A stretch of 64,000 nucleotides of DNA from Marinagarivorans cellulosilyticus (GTDB lineage Bacteria; Pseudomonadota; Gammaproteobacteria; Pseudomonadales; Cellvibrionaceae), in assembly GCF_021655555.1 (NCBI RefSeq), contig NZ_AP023086.1:4990685-5054684 (forward strand). The letters run 5' to 3'. A model generated the notes under the pieces. That model made no database searches. It saw only the letters and a program-made list of their open reading frames with translations, and was not told where the DNA came from. Each line of letters opens with the position of its first letter. The stretch's first letter is position 1. Positions 1-9,166 of this stretch are shown one piece after another. The position numbers and the translations under genes were made by a program.

Positions 1-5
1 CGCGA

Positions 6-533
6 ATGGAAATATCAAACCACAAACTGAGCCAACTCTACCTTGAGCACAAGGAAGAGCTTCTGCGCCATGTGAGCCTAAAGTTCGCCCTAGAGCGCGT
101 TCAAGCAGAGGATATCGTGCAGCAAGCCTTTGCCAAATATACATCCATTGCGCGTGATCAAGCTATTGGCAACCCCAGAGCCTATTTATTCAAAATGGCC
201 AGCAACCAAGCGCTAGACCTATTGCGCCGGCAACAACACAGCGCACACCCATGCAACCACACCAGCGCCGCCGAAGATAGTGACGACGACCAGCTTAACG
301 ACCCCGCGCGCATTCACACAGCACGCCAAGCACTGCACACAATGCAAAAAGCGATGCAAGCTATGCCCGAAAAACGCAGGCACTTTTTGCAATTAAGCCG
401 CTTCGAACACATGAGTAATGTTGATATCGCTAAGGGTGCTGGCATTTCTGAAGCTGCAGTACGCAAACATATTTCGCGCGCACTGCTCGATATTAAACAC
501 GCCATGGATAATCAACCATTGGAGGAGTATTAA
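6..533 (+). CDS. ECF sigma factor, FecI-like
   Basis: A 175-residue sigma-70 family factor of the extracytoplasmic-function class. Region 2 covers roughly residues 5-75, with the helix containing QAEDIVQQAFAKY and the PRAYLFKMASNQALDLLRR segment that binds the -10 element. Region 4 covers about 110-165, with the helix-turn-helix around SNVDIAKGAGISEAAVRKHI. Its stop codon directly abuts the start of a FecR-type anti-sigma gene, and a receptor with a signalling domain follows. This is the classical cell-surface signalling arrangement, in which ligand binding at the outer membrane releases the sigma factor to transcribe the receptor gene. The upstream promoter lies outside the window. The target ligand cannot be read from the sequence. 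Confidence 0.9.
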   Translation: MEISNHKLSQLYLEHKEELLRHVSLKFALERVQAEDIVQQAFAKYTSIARDQAIGNPRAYLFKMASNQALDLLRRQQHSAHPCNHTSAAEDSDDDQLNDPARIHTARQALHTMQKAMQAMPEKRRHFLQLSRFEHMSNVDIAKGAGISEAAVRKHISRALLDIKHAMDNQPLEEY

Positions 534-1547
534 ATGGATGAGTTATCGCAACATCGGGAAAATATTAATGAGCAAGCGAGTGATTGGTTTGCACTGATAT
601 ACCTCGCCAGCCCCTCTAAAGCAGAAATACTTGCCTTCGAAAAATGGTGCTCTGTTAAAGAATCCCATCGCAAAGCCTATCAAGAGCTAATTACACTATG
701 GCATAGCCTACCAGAGCAAGAGGCCCGCACCGCGCCATTAATACCGCTGGAAACGCCCAACTTAGCCCCCCAAAAAAGAAAACACTTTCTTTCCCGCAGA
801 ATGGCGCTTTTCTTAGGGGCAGCTGCAGCATGCGGCGGAATATTTGCTGTTGCTACCATTCAGGCGCCGAATAAGAATGTGGTTCACTACCAAACCGCTA
901 TATCTGAAACTAGTCGCATAACGCTACCTGACGGAAGCCATATCGAGCTAAGTGGAAAAACACACATACAATATGCTTTTGATGGCAAGCGTCGTGTGGT
1001 TACACTTTATTCCGGCCAAGCTTACTTTGACGTTAATACCATTATTGATCAATATAATAGAAAAGTCCCCTTTGAGGTGATATCTGGCCCACTTAATATT
1101 TCCGTTGTTGGCACAGCCTTTGACGTAAAAAAACAAGGCGATAAAGCCACAGTAACCGTTGCAGAAGGTATCGTAAAAGCCCATACATTCTCAGCAAAAA
1201 GCACAAGAATTATAGCCGGCCAAAGCGTTTCAATCAGTTCAAAATCACCCGCTAAAAAATTCGTAATAAATGAAGTAGAGTTAAAAAATATTGCTAGCTG
1301 GCGCGAAGGGCGACTAGTGTATGTGGATGCCACATTGGACGAGGTAATGAGTGATGCGCGGCGATTTCATAACGGAGCAATTATTCTAGGCGATAGCTCC
1401 TTGGCCAAGCTGCGAGTGACAGCAACATTTAGAGCAGACCAAATTAATGAAATGGTAACAATGCTAGAACAACTGCTTCCGATTAATGTGTACTTAGAGC
1501 CTAATGGTCGAATTGTTATCTTGGAAAAGCATGAAAGCAAGACCTAA
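534..1547 (+). CDS. FecR-family anti-sigma factor
   Basis: A 337-residue inner-membrane regulator. The cytoplasmic N-terminus (about residues 10-55, with the DWFALIYLASPS segment) matches the DUF4880 sigma-binding region. One membrane helix lies at about 89-109. The periplasmic FecR domain (about 115-215) begins near ETSRITLPDGSHIEL, and a DUF4974-like C-terminus (about 260-335) contacts the receptor in known systems. The start codon follows the sigma factor stop with no gap, so translation is probably coupled. It is expected to hold the sigma factor inactive until the receptor downstream signals. Family assignment is firm; the specific signal is unknown. Confidence 0.9.
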   Translation: MDELSQHRENINEQASDWFALIYLASPSKAEILAFEKWCSVKESHRKAYQELITLWHSLPEQEARTAPLIPLETPNLAPQKRKHFLSRRMALFLGAAAACGGIFAVATIQAPNKNVVHYQTAISETSRITLPDGSHIELSGKTHIQYAFDGKRRVVTLYSGQAYFDVNTIIDQYNRKVPFEVISGPLNISVVGTAFDVKKQGDKATVTVAEGIVKAHTFSAKSTRIIAGQSVSISSKSPAKKFVINEVELKNIASWREGRLVYVDATLDEVMSDARRFHNGAIILGDSSLAKLRVTATFRADQINEMVTMLEQLLPINVYLEPNGRIVILEKHESKT

Positions 1548-1559
1548 GAAATATATACC

Positions 1560-4175
1560 GTGAAAAAAACAATAAGCATTGTATTACTTTTAGCATTTAC
1601 ATTACTTACAGACTTTGACGCTATAGCCAAAGAGAATACACTGTATTTTAATATCCCAAAGCAATCGCTGGATCAAGCCTTAATTGCATTCTCTTTACGT
1701 ACTAATATTATAATTATTGCCCGCCCCGAAAAAATTAAACATTTAGAATCCAAAAGTATTATCGGTGACTTTGAGGTAGACGATGCTTTACTTCAAATGC
1801 TTAGCAACAATAGACTTATAGCAATCCCCCAAAACAATGGCGGCTATGTAATACGTGAAAAAATCACAACACCAGAGCCACCACGTGATACACCGACAAT
1901 AACTTCCCCCATACGCCATATTGATGAAGTTTTTGTGTATGGATTTCCCTTTGCATCAAAGCCATCTACGCCCACCAAGGCTGCTACAACATTTGATAAT
2001 AAAATGCTGGAGAAGTACCAATTAAATTCATTGGGAAAGATTGGCGCAATTACACCCAACTTTACACCGGTTTCCGATGGAGAGGGGATGACCAACCTAG
2101 GCATCCGCGGCATAAAAAGCTTTGGTACTATAGAGGAAACTACCACGCCGGTAACGCTACACTATAACGGCGCCTATCTTTCGCCAGGCGAAACCGACAC
2201 ACTTTTTCTGTTAGATCTAGATGAAATAGAGATTCAACCTACACCGAACATTTCTGGCCAAGGGCGTGGCTCCGCTGCTGGCAATATCAACGTAATCTCA
2301 AAAAAAGCACAGTACAGTATACCTTCCACTACATTTCAATATGGCGCTGGCACTTACAATACTCGTTCCGCACAGTTTATAAGCAATATCCCCTATGGTG
2401 ATTCATTCGCGTTACGTTTGGCGGGCGCCTACGATGCACACGATGGATACACGAGAAACATTTCGAATTATCCGTTAGAAAATCGTAATAGCTTCGATTT
2501 TATTAAAGCGGCCAATAACGAAGACCAAGACAACCTTAAACGACACGCCTTGCGTTTGTCTGCACGCCTAAACCCAACAAATACTACGACTATATCTGCG
2601 TTTTACGATAAGCATAAAAATACCAGTGACCCAACCGCATTTTTAGATCCCTTTTATATTGAAAAATATGAGCGTGCCGTCGTAACAGATTCCGATGTGG
2701 ATAATAACAGCTCGCTCACAATAAGCGGGATAAACATTCAGTACAATAATACCAAAACTGCGTTTTCATACAGCTACAACCAATCACAGTTTTCACGCCA
2801 CTATACACTCGATGTAGACTTTGGCAGGGGCGATACCTTTCAAGAATTTCGAACAGAAAAATACGAATCCGTTAAACGCAGTCACAATTTAGAAATTTAT
2901 CCGGCATCTAGTGCAACAAAAAACTATTGGTTAATAGGCTTTCGAGCTGAAACTACCCATCACTTCAGCATTACAAGTAACGACACCTATCAACAACCGC
3001 CCAACCAACCAGCAAATGCTACGGGTTTTGTGTTAATCAACTCCTATAAAGACAACGATATATATGATGCCTATATGCTGCTAGGCCGCAACATTTCGAG
3101 CGCGACTCAATTATTCGCAGAATTACGCGCTACAACTAATACCATTAGTGCTTCCCCGGGAAGAGTCGGTTTTTGCAACCAAAACCTGTACAGCCCCAAA
3201 AAGAATAGCCTATCTATCAATAACCCATACTACACATCAGCGCTTTACAATATTGACGTAAATGATGAGATTATCAATATTGATGGCAACCCTTGTAGCG
3301 CATTTACTTTTGATGGCATAAAAGTAAAAAGTAAGCCTATTAGCTATAGAATGGGCATAGACCTAGCGCTATCACCTACGCTTAGTAGTAACGTGAGTTA
3401 CAGCAAAGGCGCAAGACCAGAAAGCGACCACCAAATTAGCGACGCTTGGCAAAGCAGCCAAAATTTTGAAGCAAGCCTAATTGGAGATCTACTTAGCAAA
3501 ACCTTCACATTCCAACTAACCGCGTTTAATAATATTCACAAAAATATGCTTGTACCATGGGGGGATGATGACGAGATTTCGGCAGTTACCCGCGGCCTTG
3601 AATGGCAAAATACATATATGATATCTGACAATAGCCAACTCGATTTGTCCGCGGCTTATCTATATACAAGAATTGGCTCGGTTGAACGAGTTGACTCAAT
3701 ATTCCCAGATAATAACGACTGGAATCCGCCAAGTAATGACCCAGATAAAGCCTCCGCAGGCGTAAAACAACTAGACGGCAACCAACTACCGTATGCGCCC
3801 AAATGGACTGCCACCTTGCGCCACATTCATGCATTTGAGTATTTACAGCATCGCTTTGAAAGTACGTTAGAAATTAGCGCGTACGATGATTATTATTTAG
3901 ACATCTATAACAGAGAAAATGCAACCATCACTCAACCAGAGCATGAAGAATTCACAATTAGGTCATTATCCAAACAAGACGGGCAAGTAAATTTAAACGC
4001 AAATATAGAGTGGACACCTATGCGCGGCCCACTCTCATTTATGCTATCTGCACGAAATATTACCAACAACGACAAAAGAACATATATACGCGAAGGCTAC
4101 TACGGTCCAAGTGGGTTTTCATCAAGCTATGCCTCACCGCGCACCATCGTCATTTATGCTAATTTAGAATTTTAA
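1560..4175 (+). CDS. TonB-dependent receptor with STN signalling domain (FecA-like)
   Basis: An 871-residue outer-membrane receptor starting at a GTG. A signal peptide (about 1-24) is followed by a secretin/TonB short N-terminal domain (about 30-95, QSLDQALIAFSLRTNI), which in FecA-type transducers talks to FecR. The plug domain spans about 125-250, with LGIRGI and the Gly-rich GQGRGSAAGNINVISKKA. The rest is a beta-barrel ending in a terminal Phe (YANLEF), the usual outer-membrane assembly signal. It sits 12 bp after the fecR-like gene. The ligand could be a ferric siderophore or, given the carbohydrate-binding lipoprotein next door, a glycan. The sequence does not decide between them. Confidence 0.88.
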   Translation: MKKTISIVLLLAFTLLTDFDAIAKENTLYFNIPKQSLDQALIAFSLRTNIIIIARPEKIKHLESKSIIGDFEVDDALLQMLSNNRLIAIPQNNGGYVIREKITTPEPPRDTPTITSPIRHIDEVFVYGFPFASKPSTPTKAATTFDNKMLEKYQLNSLGKIGAITPNFTPVSDGEGMTNLGIRGIKSFGTIEETTTPVTLHYNGAYLSPGETDTLFLLDLDEIEIQPTPNISGQGRGSAAGNINVISKKAQYSIPSTTFQYGAGTYNTRSAQFISNIPYGDSFALRLAGAYDAHDGYTRNISNYPLENRNSFDFIKAANNEDQDNLKRHALRLSARLNPTNTTTISAFYDKHKNTSDPTAFLDPFYIEKYERAVVTDSDVDNNSSLTISGINIQYNNTKTAFSYSYNQSQFSRHYTLDVDFGRGDTFQEFRTEKYESVKRSHNLEIYPASSATKNYWLIGFRAETTHHFSITSNDTYQQPPNQPANATGFVLINSYKDNDIYDAYMLLGRNISSATQLFAELRATTNTISASPGRVGFCNQNLYSPKKNSLSINNPYYTSALYNIDVNDEIINIDGNPCSAFTFDGIKVKSKPISYRMGIDLALSPTLSSNVSYSKGARPESDHQISDAWQSSQNFEASLIGDLLSKTFTFQLTAFNNIHKNMLVPWGDDDEISAVTRGLEWQNTYMISDNSQLDLSAAYLYTRIGSVERVDSIFPDNNDWNPPSNDPDKASAGVKQLDGNQLPYAPKWTATLRHIHAFEYLQHRFESTLEISAYDDYYLDIYNRENATITQPEHEEFTIRSLSKQDGQVNLNANIEWTPMRGPLSFMLSARNITNNDKRTYIREGYYGPSGFSSSYASPRTIVIYANLEF

Positions 4176-4263
4176 TTCGGTTCGAAATAGATATTACATT
4201 CGTCTTATCGCTATAGAAATACACGTTAAACAAAACACCTTTAACAACTATAGTGAAAACTTT

Positions 4264-6396
4264 ATGATATTCAGACAAGCTTCAATATATTTACTCTCCA
4301 CAGCAGTATTACTCATTAGTGGCTGTGGAAGTTCAAATTCAACAACGCCCACGCAAACAACCACTGATACGCTCTCTGCATCCAGCCGATCTAGCCTTTC
4401 AAATTCATCAGAGCCGGATGAAACTCAAGATCTTATTGGCACAAGGTACGAAGCAGAGTTTTCTGATTTACTCGGCAGCTCCTCATTTGCAATAGATAAA
4501 ATGGCGTCAGCCTCTAAAATTGCTATTGTCGATGCAGGGGAAAATAATGGAATAGAAATTAATAATGTACCAACATCAAAATCTATAAGGATTTCCTATA
4601 CTAGCAATAGCATCGGCGAAATCAGCATTGCTATTAACGATATCAAAATAAAAGAATTAGCTATTGGCGAATCAATAACGCCTACGATTCTAGAAACTAA
4701 TATTACGATAGGCTTAAACGACAAGGTTACTGTTAGCAACATGGGAACGGAGCCAATAGGAATCGATTACGTCGAATTTTACCCTCAAGATGTGGCATTA
4801 TCGTATTGGCGTAAAACCGAGAATTTAGGCGATACAGGGCAACCTAGGGCAGACCACATCATTATCTCGCCCAGTGGCGATATTGTATCTTCAGGTGGAT
4901 TAAATTACCTTTATCAAACTGGTGCTGAACAAACGGCAATTGATCTCGATAGTTCAGAAGGTATTGTTGGCTTTGCCTATAATCCTACCGGGGACCTTTA
5001 CGTCGCCGATTTTGTAGGCAATCAGATAATTAAGTATAGCAATACAGGTGACACGCACGTCTTAATCAGTAATATTGCCAACCCTGCAGGGTTGGCAATA
5101 AATAGCCTTGGTGAGATCTATATTTCTCAATTTAATGATAGTTCGCATGCATCCATCGTAAAGTATTCAGAAGACTCTGGCATGCAACAAGTCGTCACCA
5201 CAAAAACGGAAACTAATGGTGTAATTGGCCTTACTTTTGACCAGCATGACAATCTTTACGCGGGCAGCTGGAACACAGGTATTATCTACAAAATTGATAA
5301 TCAAGATACGCTTAGCACTATTGGAAGAATTCCAAGTGTCGTCAACAACGGCATTAATCAATTAGCTTATGCTTCGGACTATGTCTATGTCACAGCGGGT
5401 TCACCCAGAAGGATCTACCGCACCAATACAATCAATGACGAAATCGAAGAAATAATACCATCGCTACTTGAATTACCTAGCGGCTCTTTGGATAACCTTG
5501 GCGGCGCAATTGCAATTACAACAGACTCGAAGAAATTATACGTTGCCAAGAATAATGGAGAATATATCTCTCTCAGCCCTAGCGATGAAAAATATTCCTA
5601 TGTTTCAACCCTGAATAACGTTGGGCGCGCCGTTGATGGCATGGGCGTAACACCCGCCGGAGACATACTATTGGGCGGCAATACATTAACCCGGCTATCG
5701 CTTTCTGGCGAACAAATGTCAGAATCATTAGGCGGATATAGCGGGCTTGGGATGGATTTTGATTCTAATGACAATCTCTTCATCGCCAACTGGGGAGACC
5801 GCTCTATTTACAAAAAAAGCACCAATGGAACCGTCGAAAATTGGGTGTCTAACGCAAACTACCCTAACAGCGTAACCATTACAGATGATGGTTACTACGT
5901 GGCCATGTGCGGAATAAACTTCACAGGCAACAATGTTGTTAAGTACGACAAAGACGGCAATCAGCTAAAAAGCATTGTTATTAATGAATCAACCAATTCT
6001 TGCATTGCCGGAATCACCCACGATTCCAATGGTGCTGTTTATGTCTCTAACTGGAACAGAGGTACTATCACTAAAATAGTCAATGATGAACCCAGTACTT
6101 TAACTACCCTAACGAATAGCGCTGGCACAACCTCGAACACCAACCACATAGTATTTCACGGCGGCTTTATTTATGCGCCTAGCTCCAACTTCAACCAAAT
6201 TTTCAAAATAGATGGCTCTGGTAATTTCGAAGTCTTCGCGGGGACACCTAGCAATATAAGCACAGATGGTAAACTCGCGGATGCAGACTTTACTGGCGTT
6301 ATGAATATTGCAGTTAGCAACAATGGCGATGCGATTTACACAGCAGAATCTAATGGCGATGTAAAAGTAATTAGCTCTTACAAACTACCGCTATAA
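4264..6396 (+). CDS. Lipoprotein with CBM6-like domain and NHL/SMP-30-like beta-propeller
   Basis: A 710-residue exported lipoprotein. The lipobox is LISGC near residue 21, followed by a Ser/Thr-rich linker to about residue 60. A domain at about 62-172 opens with YEAEF and closes with IGIDYVEFYP, features of CBM6/35-type carbohydrate-binding modules. Residues from about 190 to the end contain repeated blades such as GDLYVADFVGNQIIKY, NLYAGSW and AVYVSNWNRGTITKI, which match NHL or SMP-30-like propellers. It lies 88 bp after the FecA-like receptor with no terminator between, and a strong terminator follows it. It is therefore likely the last gene of the signalling operon and possibly a surface ligand-binding partner. 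The propeller could be structural or enzymatic (lactonase-like). Confidence 0.75.
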   Translation: MIFRQASIYLLSTAVLLISGCGSSNSTTPTQTTTDTLSASSRSSLSNSSEPDETQDLIGTRYEAEFSDLLGSSSFAIDKMASASKIAIVDAGENNGIEINNVPTSKSIRISYTSNSIGEISIAINDIKIKELAIGESITPTILETNITIGLNDKVTVSNMGTEPIGIDYVEFYPQDVALSYWRKTENLGDTGQPRADHIIISPSGDIVSSGGLNYLYQTGAEQTAIDLDSSEGIVGFAYNPTGDLYVADFVGNQIIKYSNTGDTHVLISNIANPAGLAINSLGEIYISQFNDSSHASIVKYSEDSGMQQVVTTKTETNGVIGLTFDQHDNLYAGSWNTGIIYKIDNQDTLSTIGRIPSVVNNGINQLAYASDYVYVTAGSPRRIYRTNTINDEIEEIIPSLLELPSGSLDNLGGAIAITTDSKKLYVAKNNGEYISLSPSDEKYSYVSTLNNVGRAVDGMGVTPAGDILLGGNTLTRLSLSGEQMSESLGGYSGLGMDFDSNDNLFIANWGDRSIYKKSTNGTVENWVSNANYPNSVTITDDGYYVAMCGINFTGNNVVKYDKDGNQLKSIVINESTNSCIAGITHDSNGAVYVSNWNRGTITKIVNDEPSTLTTLTNSAGTTSNTNHIVFHGGFIYAPSSNFNQIFKIDGSGNFEVFAGTPSNISTDGKLADADFTGVMNIAVSNNGDAIYTAESNGDVKVISSYKLPL

Positions 6397-6480
6397 CAAA
6401 TAATTGGACAACGACACTCAACTAAATAGACCTCTTATAGATCAAAATCATTAAAAACGACTAAACCGCACTAAAGTTAC

Positions 6481-6537
6481 AACCAACAGAAGGAATATTC
6501 AGCGTTTATTAGAATATTCCTTCTGTTGGTTTTTTTG
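6481..6537 (+). terminator. Strong rho-independent terminator after the FecIRA-type operon
   Basis: A perfect 20-bp inverted repeat (6481-6500 with 6512-6531, 11-nt loop) is followed by a run of T. The stem is unusually long for an intrinsic terminator. It closes the operon that begins at the sigma factor. Confidence 0.9.
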
Positions 6538-6579
6538 GACATTAATTACCCACTCCCCCACCTACACACTGCCCAACGC

Positions 6580-6709
6580 CATTAACTTAGCGGCAGCCGA
6601 CAATTTTTCTGGACTCGCTCAAGCCAATCCATGGGCGCTCCGCACGCGCTCCCAGCGCGTGAGGGTCCTGAAAAGTCACCGCCTACCGCTTACTTGCCTT
6701 AAGTTAATG
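6580..6709. repeat. MITE-like element bounded by inverted repeats
   Basis: About 130 bp with imperfect terminal inverted repeats: CATTAACTTAGCGGCA on the left and TGCCTTAAGTTAATG on the right. The base composition is GC-richer than its surroundings and there is a small internal hairpin (GCGCTCCCAGCGCG). It holds no gene. The shape suggests a non-autonomous transposable element or remnant. I could not find a second copy in this window or a clear target duplication. The rest of the 6397-6920 gap shows nothing else beyond the terminator. Confidence 0.4.
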
Positions 6710-6920
6710 ACATTGACACGCTGCCTCGGCATGCATTAATTACTTAGCAATAATAGAACGACCAAGATCGAACCTCTATTTTAATTTTTACAATGGGTTC
6801 GATTTGAATTCTTCATTCGTCCAACATTAGTAACAATTATTTAAGCACCGGAAATATAAGTATCGCAAATATAAGTACCGACAATAAAACTACATTTACC
6901 GATATACCTGGGGAGCTATT

Positions 6921-7838
6921 ATGTTTAGTAAAAAATTAATGTCCGTCTTGTTGGCAGCGCCATCAATCGTTGTATTAACTGGCTGCGGTAGCGATAGTAA
7001 TAATACTGAACGCACCGGTACCACGTCATCGAGCAGTGCCGATATCACCGCAACATCATCTTCGACAAGCCCGTCAAGCGAGGCGATAAGTAGCGCTGCT
7101 AGCTCCTCGGCAGGCGTAGAGGTAATGCCACAATCACTTGCAGATAGGGTGATGCATTTGACAATCGACGATGTTCAGTCACTGGCGCAAACAGGCTCTC
7201 ATGCAACATCTGGCATGTTTGTTGTGCGTTATGGCGATAACGGTACCCTGGTAAACGAAGGCATCTTACCTTGGAATCCAGCTTATGCAGCTACCTACCA
7301 TTACAGTGTTAACAGTGAAAATACCGCGCAAGACGAAATCACCTTATTAGGCGAAAGTAATGTTGTAGTTACTACGCAATACACATTTATTACAGCTAAT
7401 ACTGGCACTTGGGTACAGAATTATAACGATAGTGAAATTACCTACGAAGGTAGCTTTATTGTAACCGCCGAGCCTTATACCGGCTTTGCACCGGCGTCAC
7501 TTGAGGGCTTGAGTGCTGATATCGAATTTTTAACCAGCGTATCTGACCAGCCTGCAGGCTCGTACCCTACCGAAGGTATTGCCACCCACATTTATAATAC
7601 CGCCACAATGTTCAGTACCGACGGCTCTCAAATTAATACCCCCAATACGGTCGGCACCTATACGGCCGAAAAGCTTTCATTAAATGTTATTCGCGATACG
7701 GGGTTTAACACTACATTTAACAATGTTTACGAAATTGTATACACCTTTGAAACCTTAACCAGCGGAACCTTCACCGAAGATTGGGGCAATGGTCAAATAT
7801 TATGGACTGGGGTATTTAACATTAAACCGATTGAGTAA
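6921..7838 (+). CDS. Ser-rich-linker lipoprotein of unknown function
   Basis: A 305-residue lipoprotein with a GGGGAG ribosome site ahead of the ATG. The signal peptide ends in the lipobox LTGC (Cys at about residue 22), followed by a linker of Ser, Thr and Ala to about residue 70. The C-terminal 230 residues appear all-beta, with repeated Thr/Tyr/Asn-rich strands, and I do not recognise a family. It is monocistronic, with a terminator just downstream. It should sit in the outer or inner membrane facing the periplasm or outside. No catalytic motif is visible. Confidence 0.7.
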   Translation: MFSKKLMSVLLAAPSIVVLTGCGSDSNNTERTGTTSSSSADITATSSSTSPSSEAISSAASSSAGVEVMPQSLADRVMHLTIDDVQSLAQTGSHATSGMFVVRYGDNGTLVNEGILPWNPAYAATYHYSVNSENTAQDEITLLGESNVVVTTQYTFITANTGTWVQNYNDSEITYEGSFIVTAEPYTGFAPASLEGLSADIEFLTSVSDQPAGSYPTEGIATHIYNTATMFSTDGSQINTPNTVGTYTAEKLSLNVIRDTGFNTTFNNVYEIVYTFETLTSGTFTEDWGNGQILWTGVFNIKPIE

Positions 7839-7875
7839 ATACCAGAATCGAAACGCCACAAGCAATGCATTCATT

Positions 7876-7910
7876 ACACCCTCCTACTTTAGTCTGCTGG
7901 AGGGTGTTTT
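7876..7910 (+). terminator. Rho-independent terminator
   Basis: The stem ACACCCTCC / GGAGGGTGT with a 14-nt loop ends in TTTT, 38 bp after the lipoprotein stop. The remaining ~200 bp to the hydrolase gene is AT-rich and presumably carries its promoter. No clear -35/-10 pair stands out. Confidence 0.8.
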
Positions 7911-8139
7911 AGGCTCACCTTATTATTACTTATTTTTTTACCCCCCTAGCCTTTAGTGCTAATCGCTAAAAAATATACCAAAATCTTACAACTATTTCCG
8001 ATTTTAGCCACTTATAGACACCCACTAAATGTGTTAACTTCCGGCCGTTTTTGGCATTGTCCTTAATACCAAAAATTACTCGCAATGCCTAAACGGGCAG
8101 AACCTACCGGAATTTAAAAACATGGGAGTCACTAGGACT

Positions 8140-9111
8140 ATGAAATTGATTAATACGTGGATTATGGGCGCCATAGCCACAATGGCTATGGCAACATCAG
8201 CTTTCGCCGCTAAGTTTGAAGAAGGCTTTGTCGGCTTGGAAAACGGCCAATCGCTACACTACATTGCACAAGGCAAGCAGGGTAAAAAGCCGCTGATGCT
8301 TTTTATTCACGGGGCACCAGAACGCGCCGAAGTGTGGAAAGATTACATGGAAGCTTTTAGCGACGATTACTACACCGTTGCTTACACCTCGCGCGGTTAC
8401 GCACCGTCGAGCATCCCAACAGAAGTAGAAGCTTATACAGTCACTAATTTAGCTACCGACGCACTTGCCGTAGCCAACGCATTTGGTTATGAAACATTTA
8501 CTGTTGTAGGCCACGACTGGGGCGGCGCGACAGCATGGCGGGCAGCGATTGCCTTCCCAAATAATGTTGAAAAGTTAGTGGTTATCGCTAACCCTCACCC
8601 ATTGATGTATGCCCGCGCTTATCATGAATCTGAAGAGCAAAAAGCATTAATCGACGCTTACATACCACAGGCACGCGAAGGCGTAGCACCTTGGACACGT
8701 GAAGGCACATTGGCCAACAACCTAGAGCATTTTAAGCACTACGTTTATACCGAAAAGGCTAAGTCTTCACTCGACTGGACAACCGGTTTATTGCTAGAAG
8801 ACACTTGGTTAGAAGACAACGGCGCCAGCATTGATGCTATTTACAACCACTACAAAGCACTCGATTGGCCACTAACAACTTTGGCAACCTGTAACCCAGC
8901 ACCTACCTTTTCTTTAACCGCTCACCAACCCGCTTTGGTATTTTATGGCGACAATGACCGTTTTGGCTCTGCAGATGCTTATAACCTACCTAATAACGAC
9001 TGCACACCCAATGCAAAATATGTAAAAATTCACAAAGGTGATCACTTTATTCACCACACACATAAGCACCGCTTAATTCGTAAAATGAAACGTTTTTTAA
9101 GAAATAATTAA
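8140..9111 (+). CDS. Secreted alpha/beta hydrolase, epoxide-hydrolase/haloalkane-dehalogenase-like
   Basis: About 323 residues from this ATG; an in-frame ATG at 8122 is an alternative. The 8140 start gives a normal signal peptide (MKLINTWIMGAIATM... ending AFA). The oxyanion motif HGAP and the nucleophile elbow GHDWGG are present. In this fold, Asp in HDWGG marks the epoxide hydrolase/dehalogenase branch rather than Ser esterases. A later Asp in YGDNDRFG and a His in KGDHFIHH complete a plausible triad. The protein is periplasmic or secreted; the substrate is unknown. It is a single-gene unit closed by the terminator at 9117. Confidence 0.82.
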   Translation: MKLINTWIMGAIATMAMATSAFAAKFEEGFVGLENGQSLHYIAQGKQGKKPLMLFIHGAPERAEVWKDYMEAFSDDYYTVAYTSRGYAPSSIPTEVEAYTVTNLATDALAVANAFGYETFTVVGHDWGGATAWRAAIAFPNNVEKLVVIANPHPLMYARAYHESEEQKALIDAYIPQAREGVAPWTREGTLANNLEHFKHYVYTEKAKSSLDWTTGLLLEDTWLEDNGASIDAIYNHYKALDWPLTTLATCNPAPTFSLTAHQPALVFYGDNDRFGSADAYNLPNNDCTPNAKYVKIHKGDHFIHHTHKHRLIRKMKRFLRNN

Positions 9112-9116
9112 TGCAT

Positions 9117-9147
9117 AAAAAAGGCCTGTTCTTAACAGGCCTTTTTT
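9117..9147. terminator. Bidirectional terminator between hydrolase and dbpA
   Basis: A 14-bp stem (AAAAAAGGCCTGTT / AACAGGCCTTTTTT) with a 3-nt loop. The A-run on one side and T-run on the other serve both convergent genes. Confidence 0.9.
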
Positions 9148-9166
9148 ATAAACGTAAAGGTAAAAA

